64,000 nt of DNA from Paenibacillus kobensis NBRC 15729 (GTDB lineage Bacteria > Bacillota > Bacilli > Paenibacillales > Paenibacillaceae), in the NCBI RefSeq assembly GCF_004000825.1, contig NZ_BILZ01000003.1:62001-126000 (forward strand), given 5' to 3'. Numbering within the stretch: the stretch's first letter is position 1; each line of letters starts with the position of its first letter. Below, one piece after another: positions 32,561 through 41,277 of this stretch. The notes under the pieces were generated by a model, which worked only from the letters and a program-made list of their open reading frames with translations, did not search any database and was not told the DNA's origin. The position numbers and the translations under genes were made by a program.

Positions 32561-33445
32561 TTACTCTTCCAGAACAATCTGCTTCAACTGGATGACCAAG
32601 CTTCTCAGCTCTTGCTCTTGTTCCAGATAAGCGCAAAGTGCCTGAATGAGCGGCCTTCTAGGCTGCGCCTGCGTGATCTCCGCCCCCAGCAGCTGGGCAA
32701 TTTCTTGCAGTTCCTTCCGCCGGGCGGTTCCGCCAGGCCAAGCCTCAAGCAGCGTCGTCAATCTGTCGAACTTCTCCTTAGCGATCCGGTCTTTGTCGTT
32801 ATTCCAGTCGTCTGGGCCTGAGTGAACGAATTGATCATAAGCGCTTCGCCCAAGCAGCCCCTTCGAATCCGACTTCGCCATGTGCTCGACCAGCGCATCC
32901 AACTTATCGACGATGAACCAAGCCGTATCCTCTATCGACAGCACCTTCACCTCGTTGATGATCCGCTGCAAGTAATCCTTCAGAATCGCGCGGTATATAA
33001 AGATCAGGTCCCAGAGAAACGGCTCGACTCGCTTGCCGTACACTTCAAGCAGCCAACTCTTGTGCCATTCCATCATGCGGGCGCGAACATGACTTCTCAG
33101 CGAGCGGAAAGCCGCGTACTGCGCGATCGGAAGATCGGTGAAGTCGACCATAATGTGACGGAATTCAATAAAATACTGAAAACGAAATACGATCTGATGG
33201 ACGAATCTCTCTCTGGGAGTACCCGTCCCGGTTTCTTGCAGATGCTCAGCCCGGTCGAAATAACCGGTCTGACACTCGTCGAACACCTCGCACAGCAGGT
33301 CTTCTTTGGACGGGAAATGCTTGTACACCGAACCCTTCGCAATGGAACAGTCTTGGGCGATTTCCTGAATCGAGGTCGCCAGAAACCCTTTGTCTTTAAA
33401 CATTTTAGAAGCCGAACGAATGATATCCTGCTTGGTTGCGCTCAT
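32561..33445 (-). CDS. TetR-family regulator with long C-terminal extension
   Basis: Regulator of about 294 aa. Residues 1-60 hold the TetR helix-turn-helix: TKQDIIRSASKMFKDKGFLA, then TSIQEIAQDCSIAKGSVYKH and FPSKEDLLCEVF. At 294 aa it is some 90 residues longer than the usual TetR protein. The extra C-terminal part is helical and charged (EKFDRLTTLLEAWPGGTARR, LQEIAQLLGAE) and may be a second ligand or dimerisation element. Start at 33445 (MSATKQ); the frame upstream runs through the promoter. It is divergent from an isochorismatase-family gene, its likely target. Confidence 0.87.
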   Translation of the reverse strand: MSATKQDIIRSASKMFKDKGFLATSIQEIAQDCSIAKGSVYKHFPSKEDLLCEVFDECQTGYFDRAEHLQETGTGTPRERFVHQIVFRFQYFIEFRHIMVDFTDLPIAQYAAFRSLRSHVRARMMEWHKSWLLEVYGKRVEPFLWDLIFIYRAILKDYLQRIINEVKVLSIEDTAWFIVDKLDALVEHMAKSDSKGLLGRSAYDQFVHSGPDDWNNDKDRIAKEKFDRLTTLLEAWPGGTARRKELQEIAQLLGAEITQAQPRRPLIQALCAYLEQEQELRSLVIQLKQIVLEE

Positions 33446-33585
33446 CCTCACGTATCCCCTCTTGACACCTTTGAACTCATCGTACAAAATAATGAACATA
33501 GAGTCAATCGACCCCGTGTTCAATTTTTCATACTCAAGGTCAAGCAAGGGTCGTGCTCGATTTTTTGGATGGAGTGTGATCGATC

Positions 33586-34179
33586 TTGGAAGATTTATTG
33601 TTTCAATTGCCGAAGACGGCATTAATCGTAATCGACTTGCAGCAATGGCTTGGCAATAGCTACGCCCCTCACTCGAAGGAGCAAGTCATCAGCCGCGCAG
33701 CCGCCATGGTTCAATCATTCCGCGAGGCAGGCGCTTTCGTCGGACTTGTCCGCGTATCCACGAAAGACTTCAAGGATATGCCCCGTCCTCTGCTGGATCA
33801 GGCCCCTCCCCCCTTCAATCTAGTGCCCGGATGGGATGAAATCGTACCTGAGATCGGAGTCACCGACAGTGACCACCTCATTACGAAGCGCCAATGGGGA
33901 GCCTTCTATGGAACGGACTTGGACCAACAGCTGCGCCGGCGCGGCATCACGACCATCGTGCTGTGCGGGATTGCTTCCGGTATTGGCGTAGATACGACAG
34001 CGCGTGAGGCTTTCGCCCATGGCTATCAGGTCGTATTCGCGATGGACGCCATGACCGGCTTCAGCGAGGCGGAGCATGAGCATGTGCGCCAGATTATCTT
34101 TCCGCGCATCGGCAGAATTCGTACGACCGAAGACATCCTCGCTTGCGCCGCGCTTCAACAAGACAGGTCATCCGTATAA
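33586..34179 (+). CDS. Isochorismatase-family hydrolase (catalytic Cys absent)
   Basis: Cytoplasmic protein of 197 aa of the isochorismatase/cysteine-hydrolase fold: TALIVIDLQQWL (D17), TKRQWGAFYGTDL (K101) and the nucleophile region GIASGIGVDTTAREAF. The position normally held by the nucleophilic cysteine is glycine (G134). True isochorismatases such as EntB also have glycine there and use Asp and Lys, so hydrolysis of an enol ether is more likely than amide hydrolysis. TTG start after GGAG. It is divergent from TetR and followed by a strong terminator; no siderophore genes are near. Confidence 0.87.
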   Translation: MEDLLFQLPKTALIVIDLQQWLGNSYAPHSKEQVISRAAAMVQSFREAGAFVGLVRVSTKDFKDMPRPLLDQAPPPFNLVPGWDEIVPEIGVTDSDHLITKRQWGAFYGTDLDQQLRRRGITTIVLCGIASGIGVDTTAREAFAHGYQVVFAMDAMTGFSEAEHEHVRQIIFPRIGRIRTTEDILACAALQQDRSSV

Positions 34180-34200
34180 CAGCAACGGTAATAACGAATG

Positions 34201-34254
34201 AAGAGGGCTGCGACTGGCTATTGTTAATAGCCTGTCACAACCCTCTTGCCTTTT
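34201..34254 (+). terminator. Terminator after isochorismatase gene
   Basis: Long imperfect stem from AAGAGGGCTG to the complementary CCCTCTT with GGCTATT/AATAGCC at the tip, then GCCTTTT. Confidence 0.85.
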
Positions 34255-34400
34255 AACCGGATAATACCGCCCCCGTTCTTTAAGCAACTGGTATACGCCG
34301 AGACGGCGAAGGGGACCTTGTCGTTTAAATTGAATTTATATACGCCCCGTATACTCCATATATCAGCCATTGAGATGCCAAGGATCATGGAGGGATAACA

Positions 34401-35546
34401 ATGAACGAACTGCGACCGGATCATCTGCAGCATTCGATTCAAGCCATGTTGGACGAATTTACGGAGAGCGGGTTGGAATCCGGCCTTCAGGTGACGGCTT
34501 ACCACAGAGGCAAGCGGGTATTGAATGCTCAATCGGGAGTCATGAATGCCGCGGCGAACAAACCCGTAACAAGCGATACGCTCTTCATCAGCATGTCCAG
34601 CTGCAAAGGAATTACCGCAACGGTCATCCACCTGCTGGCGCAATCCGGCAAGCTGAGGTACGACGACAAGATAGCCGACTATTGGCCGGAGTTCGCCGTG
34701 AACGGCAAAGCCGATATAACCATTCGCCAAGTACTGTGCCATGAGGCCGGCATTCCACAAATGCCGGAGCCTATCGATATGGACACCGTCTGCAACTGGG
34801 ATGCCATGGTTCATGCAATCGAACGGCTAACGCCTGTGTGGAAACCTGGCACCAAGACCGGTTATCACGGACTTACCATGGGCTGGATTCTGGGTGAACT
34901 AGCGAAACGCGCAGACGGGCGGCCATTTGCTCAGATTGTACAGGAGGACATCGGTGTCCCCCTTGGTATTGAGAACGAGCTCTACTTCGGCGTTCCAGAT
35001 GGAGCGGAGTCACGGATTGCTACGATTAGCGGGGAAACATTGCCTTGGATGGATATGCCTGACGATATGCTGATTAAAAAAATGCTGCCTACCCCCATCA
35101 TGCCCATCAAGAATGCTGCTTGGAATGAACTTGCGTTTCATCAGGCCGTTGTGCCTGCGGCTAACGCTTGCCTCACAGCTAATGCACTTGCCCGCCTATA
35201 TGCCTCCCTGATCGGTGACGGCGTTGATGGCATTCGGCTATTGAACCCCTCCACCTTAGAACAGGCTACCCTCTTGCATACCAAGCAACCCGATGAAGTG
35301 TTTATGGGCTTGATCTCTATTCCGAAAGCCCTTGGTTACTGGCTGGGGGATAACGAGTCGGCGCTCGCGATGGGCGGCAGCCTTCGTACTTTTGGCCATA
35401 CCGGTATGGGCGGCTTGATTGGATTCGCCGATCCGGAGCATCAGTTTTCTTTTGCCCTGCTCAAGAACTCCCTTTCCTTCAACCGCGGGAATCAGGATAC
35501 AGACGTACTCCTAGTGAATAAAGTGCGTGAGTGGCTGCACTCTTAA
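34401..35546 (+). CDS. Serine beta-lactamase-like hydrolase (class C/EstB type)
   Basis: Protein of 381 aa of the beta-lactamase/transpeptidase-like superfamily. The SxxK motif is SSCK (in FISMSSCKGITATVIHLLAQ), a YxG element lies in TGYHGLTMGWILGELAKR, and the third motif is HTG (TFGHTGMGGLIGFAD). There is no signal peptide, which favours a cytoplasmic esterase or transesterase over a lactamase or PBP. Other marks are GKLRYDDKIADYWPEFA and RQVLCHEAGIP. Start at 34401 after GGAGGG. It precedes a two-component system by 44 bp, but a link is not evident. Confidence 0.9.
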   Translation: MNELRPDHLQHSIQAMLDEFTESGLESGLQVTAYHRGKRVLNAQSGVMNAAANKPVTSDTLFISMSSCKGITATVIHLLAQSGKLRYDDKIADYWPEFAVNGKADITIRQVLCHEAGIPQMPEPIDMDTVCNWDAMVHAIERLTPVWKPGTKTGYHGLTMGWILGELAKRADGRPFAQIVQEDIGVPLGIENELYFGVPDGAESRIATISGETLPWMDMPDDMLIKKMLPTPIMPIKNAAWNELAFHQAVVPAANACLTANALARLYASLIGDGVDGIRLLNPSTLEQATLLHTKQPDEVFMGLISIPKALGYWLGDNESALAMGGSLRTFGHTGMGGLIGFADPEHQFSFALLKNSLSFNRGNQDTDVLLVNKVREWLHS

Positions 35547-35590
35547 CCAAATACCAAAGCACAATCTCTGGAAGAAGTTTAGTATAAAAA

Positions 35591-36826
35591 ATGGTATTCT
35601 ATTGGAGATCAATAGAAAATGAATATATAGGAGTTACGGTCATCACTCATATGAAAAAAATATTATCTTTCATGGATTGGGGCATATTTGCTCTCCGCTC
35701 ATACCATTATATTTTGCTGTTATCCCAGCTCCTTACTATGGGTGAGCCCTCTAGCCGTACATGGTTGGAGTTCATCTGGTTGATGGCAGCGTTTATCGCC
35801 CCGATGATGTTCTGGTTTCCTGGGCGGCGAATGAACAAAGCTTGGTTCTGCATATTGGAGCTAGTGCTGGGCGGTTCTTATTTTGTGTATACGGTCTTCC
35901 ATCCGGATCTTGCTTCCAAGGCAGACTACTTGCTGCCGAGTCTCGCAATGGGGTACGTATGGACGAAGTATACGCTCTGGGTCATTCCCGCAGTTGTTCT
36001 GATGCCCTTTACCTTTCAATCTCATTCGGAATTATCTTGGGAACAAACCCTTAGTATTGGAACAGACAACCTGCTGTTCTGCTTCATCGGGATATGGGCA
36101 AGCTCCGTAGCCAATGCGTATTCTCAGAAGAATGCATTGGTAGCTGAAGTCGAACAGCAGAATAAGCTGCTGACCCACTACGCCGCGGAGATTGAGAAGA
36201 TGACTTTGCTTGAAGAACGCAACCGCATGTCCAAGGAGCTTCATGACACGCTGGGACACTCCTTTATCTCCATCATCATGAGTCTGGACGCTTCCATTGC
36301 CTTAATGGATCACAAGCCCGCCGAGGTCAAAGATCGGTTAATTCGTTTAAGAGCATTGACAGAGCACAATCTGGACGAGATGAGGAACATTGTCCATGAG
36401 ATGGGCGACGAAGAGGAATCCCATCTTATCGAGCAGGTCGAGGCGCTTGTGACCCGCTTCCAGGAGAATACGGGAACCGTCCTGACTTTGAATCTGCTCG
36501 GGACAGAGCCTCCACTGCGATTCGAAGCACGGCAGACGATCCTTCGAGTCATTCAGGAATCGTTCACGAACGCATTGAAACATGGCCAAGCGTCTCAATT
36601 GAATCTGGAGTTTACGTTCTCCGAGTCCACTCTACAATTGATCATTCAAAATAATGGGAAGCCAATCGACAAGCTGGAGTATGGCTTCGGCCTGACGACT
36701 ATGAAACAACGGGTCGAGCAACTGGGAGGCAGCCTGAGCATATCGTCTAAGACGGGAGCCGCAGCGGTCACCGAGGTCAAATGTGAAATTCCGCTGAAAG
36801 GAGTGATGCTGCATGGCCACAATTAA
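35591..36826 (+). CDS. Sensor histidine kinase (HisKA_3/NarL type)
   Basis: Membrane sensor kinase of 411 aa: about five hydrophobic helices in residues 33-175 with almost no extracellular domain, a coiled-coil linker (AEVEQQNKLLTHYAAEIEKM), then the dimerisation and phosphoacceptor box EERNRMSKELHDTLGHS (H218), and an HATPase_c domain with the N-box QESFTNALKHG and the G-box EYGFGLTTMKQR. It phosphorylates the overlapping response regulator. The start is uncertain: 35591 has only a weak site, and ATG 35651 (MKKILSFMDW) lies 16 bases after AGGAG. Intramembrane sensing of envelope stress is plausible for this LiaS-like layout. Confidence 0.9.
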   Translation: MVFYWRSIENEYIGVTVITHMKKILSFMDWGIFALRSYHYILLLSQLLTMGEPSSRTWLEFIWLMAAFIAPMMFWFPGRRMNKAWFCILELVLGGSYFVYTVFHPDLASKADYLLPSLAMGYVWTKYTLWVIPAVVLMPFTFQSHSELSWEQTLSIGTDNLLFCFIGIWASSVANAYSQKNALVAEVEQQNKLLTHYAAEIEKMTLLEERNRMSKELHDTLGHSFISIIMSLDASIALMDHKPAEVKDRLIRLRALTEHNLDEMRNIVHEMGDEEESHLIEQVEALVTRFQENTGTVLTLNLLGTEPPLRFEARQTILRVIQESFTNALKHGQASQLNLEFTFSESTLQLIIQNNGKPIDKLEYGFGLTTMKQRVEQLGGSLSISSKTGAAAVTEVKCEIPLKGVMLHGHN

Positions 36827-37460
36827 AGTACTGATTGCCGATGATCAGGAATTAATTCTGGAGAGCCTCCATATCGTACTATCCATGGAAGAAGATTTGG
36901 TGATTGTCGGGTTAGCCAAGAACGGGGATGAAGCCGTTAGAATCTGTGAGCAGTTCCAGCCCGATATTGTGCTGATGGACATCAATATGCCTGTCATGGA
37001 TGGCGTTGCCGCAACGGCACAGATCAAAGAGCGGATGCCTGAAGTCAAAGTGATCATCCTGACCTCCTACCGGGAAGTCGAATATGTTCTGACGGCATTA
37101 AGCCACGGGGCAGAAGGTTATTTGCTCAAAGCCATTCATCCGAAGGAACTAGCCGCTGGCATACGGGTGGTTCATGCGGGAGGAACCTTAATCACGCAGG
37201 AGATGGCGGGTAAAATGATCAAAAGCATGAACCATGCCTCCGCTCCAAAAAGTAATGAATACGGGCTCAGCGGTCGCGAACTTGAAGTCCTGCATAAGCT
37301 CGCCTCAGGCATGCGCAATCAAGACATTGCTGAGGCACTGTTTCTTAGTGAAGGCACGGTCAAAAATTATATTTCCACGATTTACTCGAAGCTTAATGTG
37401 AAGGGACGGCGGGAAGCAGCCCGTAAAGCCCGAGACTCAGGAATCATGGATGATCATTAA
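36813..37460 (+). CDS. NarL/FixJ-family response regulator
   Basis: Response regulator of 215 aa. The receiver domain has acidic D10/D11, phosphoacceptor D56 (DIVLMDINMP), the conserved Thr in VIILTSY and Lys in EGYLLKAIHP. The C-terminal LuxR-type helix-turn-helix reads LSGRELEVLHKLASGMRNQD then IAEALFLSEGTVKNYISTIY. It overlaps the kinase gene by 14 bp, with AAAGGAGTG inside the kinase, so the pair is translationally coupled. The CPBP protease gene downstream, after a terminator, is a candidate target. Confidence 0.95.
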   Translation: MATIKVLIADDQELILESLHIVLSMEEDLVIVGLAKNGDEAVRICEQFQPDIVLMDINMPVMDGVAATAQIKERMPEVKVIILTSYREVEYVLTALSHGAEGYLLKAIHPKELAAGIRVVHAGGTLITQEMAGKMIKSMNHASAPKSNEYGLSGRELEVLHKLASGMRNQDIAEALFLSEGTVKNYISTIYSKLNVKGRREAARKARDSGIMDDH

Positions 37461-37477
37461 AAATCTGATATCTAGGA

Positions 37478-37512
37478 AGCTGGCAGCTGATTATCGTTGC
37501 CGGCTTTTTTTT
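37478..37512 (+). terminator. Terminator of two-component operon
   Basis: Stem AGCTGGCA with TGCCGGCT (one G-U pair) followed by eight T. Confidence 0.9.
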
Positions 37513-37608
37513 GTATTGTCATGTGACCAAATTCTGACTAAAGCGCACTCTCCCTTCATGACTTTTTCAGCTTAAACTGATAATCATCAAGCAATAATAA
37601 AGGAGCTG

Positions 37609-38481
37609 ATGCGAGACATGAAGAACAGATCTGAACATAAAGTGATGCAGCAAAATGGCGGAAAAAGAAGTGCTTGGAGTGCGTTTTGGCGCTTCCCGCT
37701 CGTCTGGATGATTACAGGGGCTATCGGTATTATTCTGGTCGATTCGATATTTCGGCCGCTAGCGGAGCAAGCAGGGGGAATTACTTCTCTTCTTGTGACG
37801 CTTGCGGAGGGTGCAGTTATCATCATGGTCTATAGCCTTACGATGAAATACTTGGCCCGCCGGTCAACGCCTGAGATAGCAAGACAACGTGCCGGTGTTG
37901 AGGCCGGGATGGGAATGCTAACCGGGGTAATCTTTATCCTAGTATCCACTCTTATTATTGCTGCCACGGGAGTTTATTCCTTTCAATGGGCGAGTGCTGC
38001 AGATACGAGTTCTGTGCTGATGACCTCCATTGTAGCAGCTTTAGGTGCAGCCATTGTTGAGGAATTTATTTTTCGCGGCCTTATGTTTCAAGCCGTCAGC
38101 AAATGGGCTGGAACCTGGCCCGCACTCGCTGTGACCTCCCTTTTCTTCGGAGTTGTGCATCTTGGGAATGCAGGGGCAACACTATGGAGCGGGTTCGCTA
38201 TAGTCATTGAAGCAGGTGTTCTGCTCGGAGCTGCATTCCTGTGGCGAAGGAACCTGTGGTTTGCCATCGGACTGCACTTTGCCTGGAATGCACTTGAGGG
38301 AATGCTTGGGATCCCTGTTTCCGGGCATGCTGCTACCGGATTGTTCACTGTACAAGTAAAGGGTCCTGCCCTTCTTACAGGAGGGGATTTTGGACTCGAA
38401 GGCTCTATTTTTCCGATTATCATTAGCCTTCTGATTGCCATTCCCATGCTGATTGCTGCTGCACGGTCCTCTAAAGACTAG
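37609..38481 (+). CDS. CPBP-family intramembrane metalloprotease
   Basis: Integral membrane protein of 290 aa with about eight helices, of the CAAX protease/bacteriocin-processing (Abi, CPBP) family. The three active-site motifs are complete: EEFIFRG (E151, E152, R156), FFGVVHL (F180, H184) and HFAWNAL (H223, N227). Relatives process prenylated or peptide substrates or give self-immunity to bacteriocins. Start ambiguous: ATG 37609 is very close to AAAGGAG, and ATG 37618 is 12 bases away. It follows a two-component system that may control it. Confidence 0.92.
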   Translation: MRDMKNRSEHKVMQQNGGKRSAWSAFWRFPLVWMITGAIGIILVDSIFRPLAEQAGGITSLLVTLAEGAVIIMVYSLTMKYLARRSTPEIARQRAGVEAGMGMLTGVIFILVSTLIIAATGVYSFQWASAADTSSVLMTSIVAALGAAIVEEFIFRGLMFQAVSKWAGTWPALAVTSLFFGVVHLGNAGATLWSGFAIVIEAGVLLGAAFLWRRNLWFAIGLHFAWNALEGMLGIPVSGHAATGLFTVQVKGPALLTGGDFGLEGSIFPIIISLLIAIPMLIAAARSSKD

Positions 38482-38561
38482 GCCCAACTATAAGAGCAGC
38501 CTGTATGCCCGTTATATTATTACTAATCGTACGTTACTTCCACCATGAGTTTTAACGGTAG

Positions 38562-38601
38562 AAAAAAGACAGAGCTCGGCGATTGCTCGCGTTGCTCTGT
38601 C
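38562..38601 (-). terminator. Terminator of beta-amylase gene
   Basis: Stem GACAGAGC with GCTCTGTC and 18-nt loop; on the minus strand followed by TTTTTTC. Confidence 0.85.
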
Positions 38602-38644
38602 GGTTTACTTCCGTAATCGCTGCGGGTTCCTAAGGCAGATCCGG

Positions 38645-40906
38645 CTATGCTGCCAAGGAACTGACTACAGGTGCGCCTGCCGTAATGACGCCGCCGCCCG
38701 AATAAGTCCAGGTACCTGCATTAAAGAAGTAGTTCCTCGCATTGTTGCTATCCCAGTTGCCGTTGCCGTCGTTGAAGCAAGCTTCCAACTGCGTGGCGGT
38801 TCCAATATCAATCGTGATCTTCGCGTAGCCGCTCACTTCAGAATCCTGCATCCTGACACCTGGAACCGCCGTCCATGTGCCGCCTGCCGGGCGATAGTGA
38901 ATGAATGGCGTTGTAAAGCCCTTTTTGTAATATACCGTTACTTTGTTAGTAGCCGGGGCCGTATTGGTCGTTACGGATATTGCGCTGCTGCCTGCGGACA
39001 CGTTGCCGGCAATATCCTTCGCTCTAACGGTATAGCTGTAGCTCGTCGCCGGGCTGAGGCCGGTGTCGGTATAGGATGCTGCTGTAACGCCCGACTTCAC
39101 CAAATTGCCGTTCCGGTAAACGTCGTATCCGGCTAACCCGCTGCCGCCCGTGTTATCTGTCGATGCTGTCCAGGACAGAGACACGGTTGTATCCGTTTTT
39201 CCTGTGCTGGTCAGCCCTGTTGGCACGCTTGGCGCCGTCGTATCCGGCGTAATGCCTGCAGGCGGACCGGACGTGATGACACCGCCGCCCATATAGGTTG
39301 AGGTGCCCACATTAAAGAAGTAGTTCTTCGAATTGTTGCTGTCCCAGTTGCCGTTGCCGTCGTTGAAGCAGGCTTCCAGCTGCGTAGCGGATCCAATGTC
39401 GATCGTGATCTTCGCATAGCCGCTCACTTCAGAATCCTGCATCCTGACACCTGGAGCCGCCGTCCATGTGCCGCCTGCTGGACGATAGTGAATGAATGGC
39501 GTTGCATAGCCTTTCTTGTAATACACCGTTACGGAATTATGCGTGTCATCCTGCGCTGAATGGCTGATGACATACTGCTTGAAGAGGGCCATATCGCTTG
39601 TCGCCGATCCGTCGGAATTAACGATATTATTGAGGCGAAGCAGCGTAAAGCCGCTGTAGTTGTAAGTCGTTATTTTTTCCTCGATTTTTTGGAAAGCGCT
39701 GCTTCCGGAAGCGACGAGCGCATTCTCGCCGTTGATACGCACGCCTTTGGCGTTCGCGATAGACGACACGTTGTTCACCAGCGTCGACGGCATGGAATAG
39801 TTCGGCGCGGAGCCGGCATCGAACATTTCCAGGCAAGTAAAGGTTAAATCCAGGTTGTTGTCTTTAAACGTTTGAATCAGACTGTTGTAATCATAGTAGC
39901 CTGCCGCTTGCTCAGCACTGTGCGGCATAGTTGGACTGGACATTTGCCAGTGCACGCCAGAGATTTTGGACCCGATGCGAACGCCGAAGACGGAATCAAA
40001 TTGATTGTGAGCCGCAGTGGCGATGACACCCAAATGTTTTTGCAACACGCTTTGATACCAGGTTAAGAAGTCTTTCCCGTAATTGGTGGCGTAGCCGCCT
40101 CCCGTATAGAAGGCATCCCCGTCACTCGGAGGATTGATCTGGCTCTGGCTGGTAAGGCTCAGCCCCCACGCGCTGTTGACGCCGCTTAATGAACCGTATT
40201 TACTGATCATTGCGCTGCGGAACGCTTGCTTCGCCGTGTCCGTGTAAACTTCGAATTTCCCGCGGGACGGATAAGACCAACCGGCTGCAGCATTATAGGA
40301 TGGAAAACGAAGCTCGCCCGCAGGTCCGCCGCTCAGATAAATTTTCGCGATGATATCTTTGTAGGAAGCAAAGTTTTGGGCAAAAGAAGCGTACAGCTCG
40401 TTATACTGCGCACTGATACCGCTCCAGAACGGGGAAATCGCTTCCTTATTCACGAACCCGGCTTCATCTTTGAACTGCATCTCATCGGCGGTCCCTTTGC
40501 TCCACAACCAGCTTGGAAGCGGAAAGTTACAATTGTCGCCGACGTTTCCTCCGCATTGGTGAGTGGACATAATCGGAACCCATTTCAGGCCGGCCGCACG
40601 TACCGCATCTGCATAGGTTTTATAGTAGCTCCAGTCGAACTGGTTATCGCCGGCGCTTTCCACAATCCCCCACCATACGTCAGTCGTAATAGCATACACA
40701 CCGTTGCTTTTCAAAGTCTGCAGTTGATTTCTAAATGAAGTCCAATCCGTAACCTGCGTCAAGGGCCCCATCACTGAAACACGGAAGTCGGTCCCAACCG
40801 CGGCATTCGTGGTGCCCGTGCTTAATCCAAGTACCACGGACATCAATAACGTCAGACTTAGCAGGAGCGAACTTCCTTTTTTGAGCAGTCTTTTACCTAA
40901 AGACAT
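38645..40906 (-). CDS. Secreted beta-amylase (GH14) with two CBM25 and one Fn3
   Basis: Exported starch-degrading enzyme of about 753 aa that releases maltose from non-reducing ends. Residues 1-36 are a signal peptide (LTLLMSVVLGLSTGTTNAA). GH14 catalytic domain about 37-450: VMGPLTQVTDWTSF, TDVWWGIVE, STHQCGGNVGDNCNFPLP, catalytic acid E198 (GPAGELRFPSY) and base E394 (INGENAL). It is followed by CBM25 (about 452-545), a fibronectin type III domain (about 560-650) and a second CBM25 almost identical to the first. The start at 40906 follows AAAGGAGGA. Regulation by a LacI/MalR-type protein is suggested by two palindromes upstream. Confidence 0.96.
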   Translation of the reverse strand: MSLGKRLLKKGSSLLLSLTLLMSVVLGLSTGTTNAAVGTDFRVSVMGPLTQVTDWTSFRNQLQTLKSNGVYAITTDVWWGIVESAGDNQFDWSYYKTYADAVRAAGLKWVPIMSTHQCGGNVGDNCNFPLPSWLWSKGTADEMQFKDEAGFVNKEAISPFWSGISAQYNELYASFAQNFASYKDIIAKIYLSGGPAGELRFPSYNAAAGWSYPSRGKFEVYTDTAKQAFRSAMISKYGSLSGVNSAWGLSLTSQSQINPPSDGDAFYTGGGYATNYGKDFLTWYQSVLQKHLGVIATAAHNQFDSVFGVRIGSKISGVHWQMSSPTMPHSAEQAAGYYDYNSLIQTFKDNNLDLTFTCLEMFDAGSAPNYSMPSTLVNNVSSIANAKGVRINGENALVASGSSAFQKIEEKITTYNYSGFTLLRLNNIVNSDGSATSDMALFKQYVISHSAQDDTHNSVTVYYKKGYATPFIHYRPAGGTWTAAPGVRMQDSEVSGYAKITIDIGSATQLEACFNDGNGNWDSNNSKNYFFNVGTSTYMGGGVITSGPPAGITPDTTAPSVPTGLTSTGKTDTTVSLSWTASTDNTGGSGLAGYDVYRNGNLVKSGVTAASYTDTGLSPATSYSYTVRAKDIAGNVSAGSSAISVTTNTAPATNKVTVYYKKGFTTPFIHYRPAGGTWTAVPGVRMQDSEVSGYAKITIDIGTATQLEACFNDGNGNWDSNNARNYFFNAGTWTYSGGGVITAGAPVVSSLAA
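38677..38945 (-). repeat. CBM25 coding repeat, copy 2
   Basis: About 270 bp, roughly 90% identical by eye to 39265-39535 and separated from it by the Fn3 segment. Indicates a recent duplication or gene conversion inside the amylase gene. Confidence 0.85.
39265..39535 (-). repeat. CBM25 coding repeat, copy 1
   Basis: Partner of 38677-38945. The block coding for RMQDSEVSGYAKITIDIG is nearly unchanged at DNA level. Confidence 0.85.
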
Positions 40907-40929
40907 AAACAATCCTCCTTTTTTATGTG

Positions 40930-41033
40930 ATGCAAACGTTTGCATAATTGCCTGCAATTCCTTCCCCTCTAACAGTAGGATTCATGCGCCGCGATTAAAG
41001 GGAAGGGTTGACTATTTTGTGCAAACGCTTGCA
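40930..41033 (-). promoter_or_regulatory. Two LacI/MalR-type operators before beta-amylase
   Basis: ATGCAAACGTTTGCAT (40930-40945) is a perfect 16-bp palindrome, and TGCAAACGCTTGCA (41020-41033) is a near-copy 89 bp away. Both fit LacI-family sites of the MalR kind better than a strict CcpA cre, since C replaces A/T at the third base. A possible promoter, TTGCAC and TTTAAT with a 19-bp spacer, overlaps the distal site. Sites this far apart could support looping. Confidence 0.7.
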
Positions 41034-41222
41034 TTAACACCTGAGATGTTATCACCCTCTGCGCCATCCTGTCAACAATTTACGGAAAATCGGCCAGTAA
41101 TTGGACTGCAGTTAAAGTAAAAAAAGGTCCCACCCACACTTCTCAGCGAGGTTGAACCCGAAGGTTGCATTGCCTTCATTTTCCTGTCTTAAAATTACCA
41201 CGCGCTTAGTGTTGCTGTCATC

Positions 41223-41257
41223 GTAATAAATTGACCTATTGCTTGTAATAAATTGAC
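41223..41257. repeat. Direct repeat GTAATAAATTGACC, 21-bp period
   Basis: Two identical 14-bp copies (41223-41236, 41244-41257) beside the end of the MocR gene. Nothing else in 41050-41277 looks coding. Phased repeats of this sort occur at ends of some transposons, but no transposase is near. Confidence 0.5.
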
Positions 41258-41277
41258 CATCTTGTTAGCACTCTAAT

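Noticed and set aside
40226-40738. 170-codon plus-strand frame in the beta-amylase gene
   Set aside because: Antisense shadow of the GH14 catalytic domain.
40930-40945. CcpA cre site
   Set aside because: C at the third position and full GCAAACGTTTGC symmetry fit other LacI-family (MalR-type) operators better, although CcpA binding cannot be excluded.
41223-41257. CRISPR-like direct repeats
   Set aside because: Only two 14-bp copies with 7 bp between; too short and too close for a CRISPR array.
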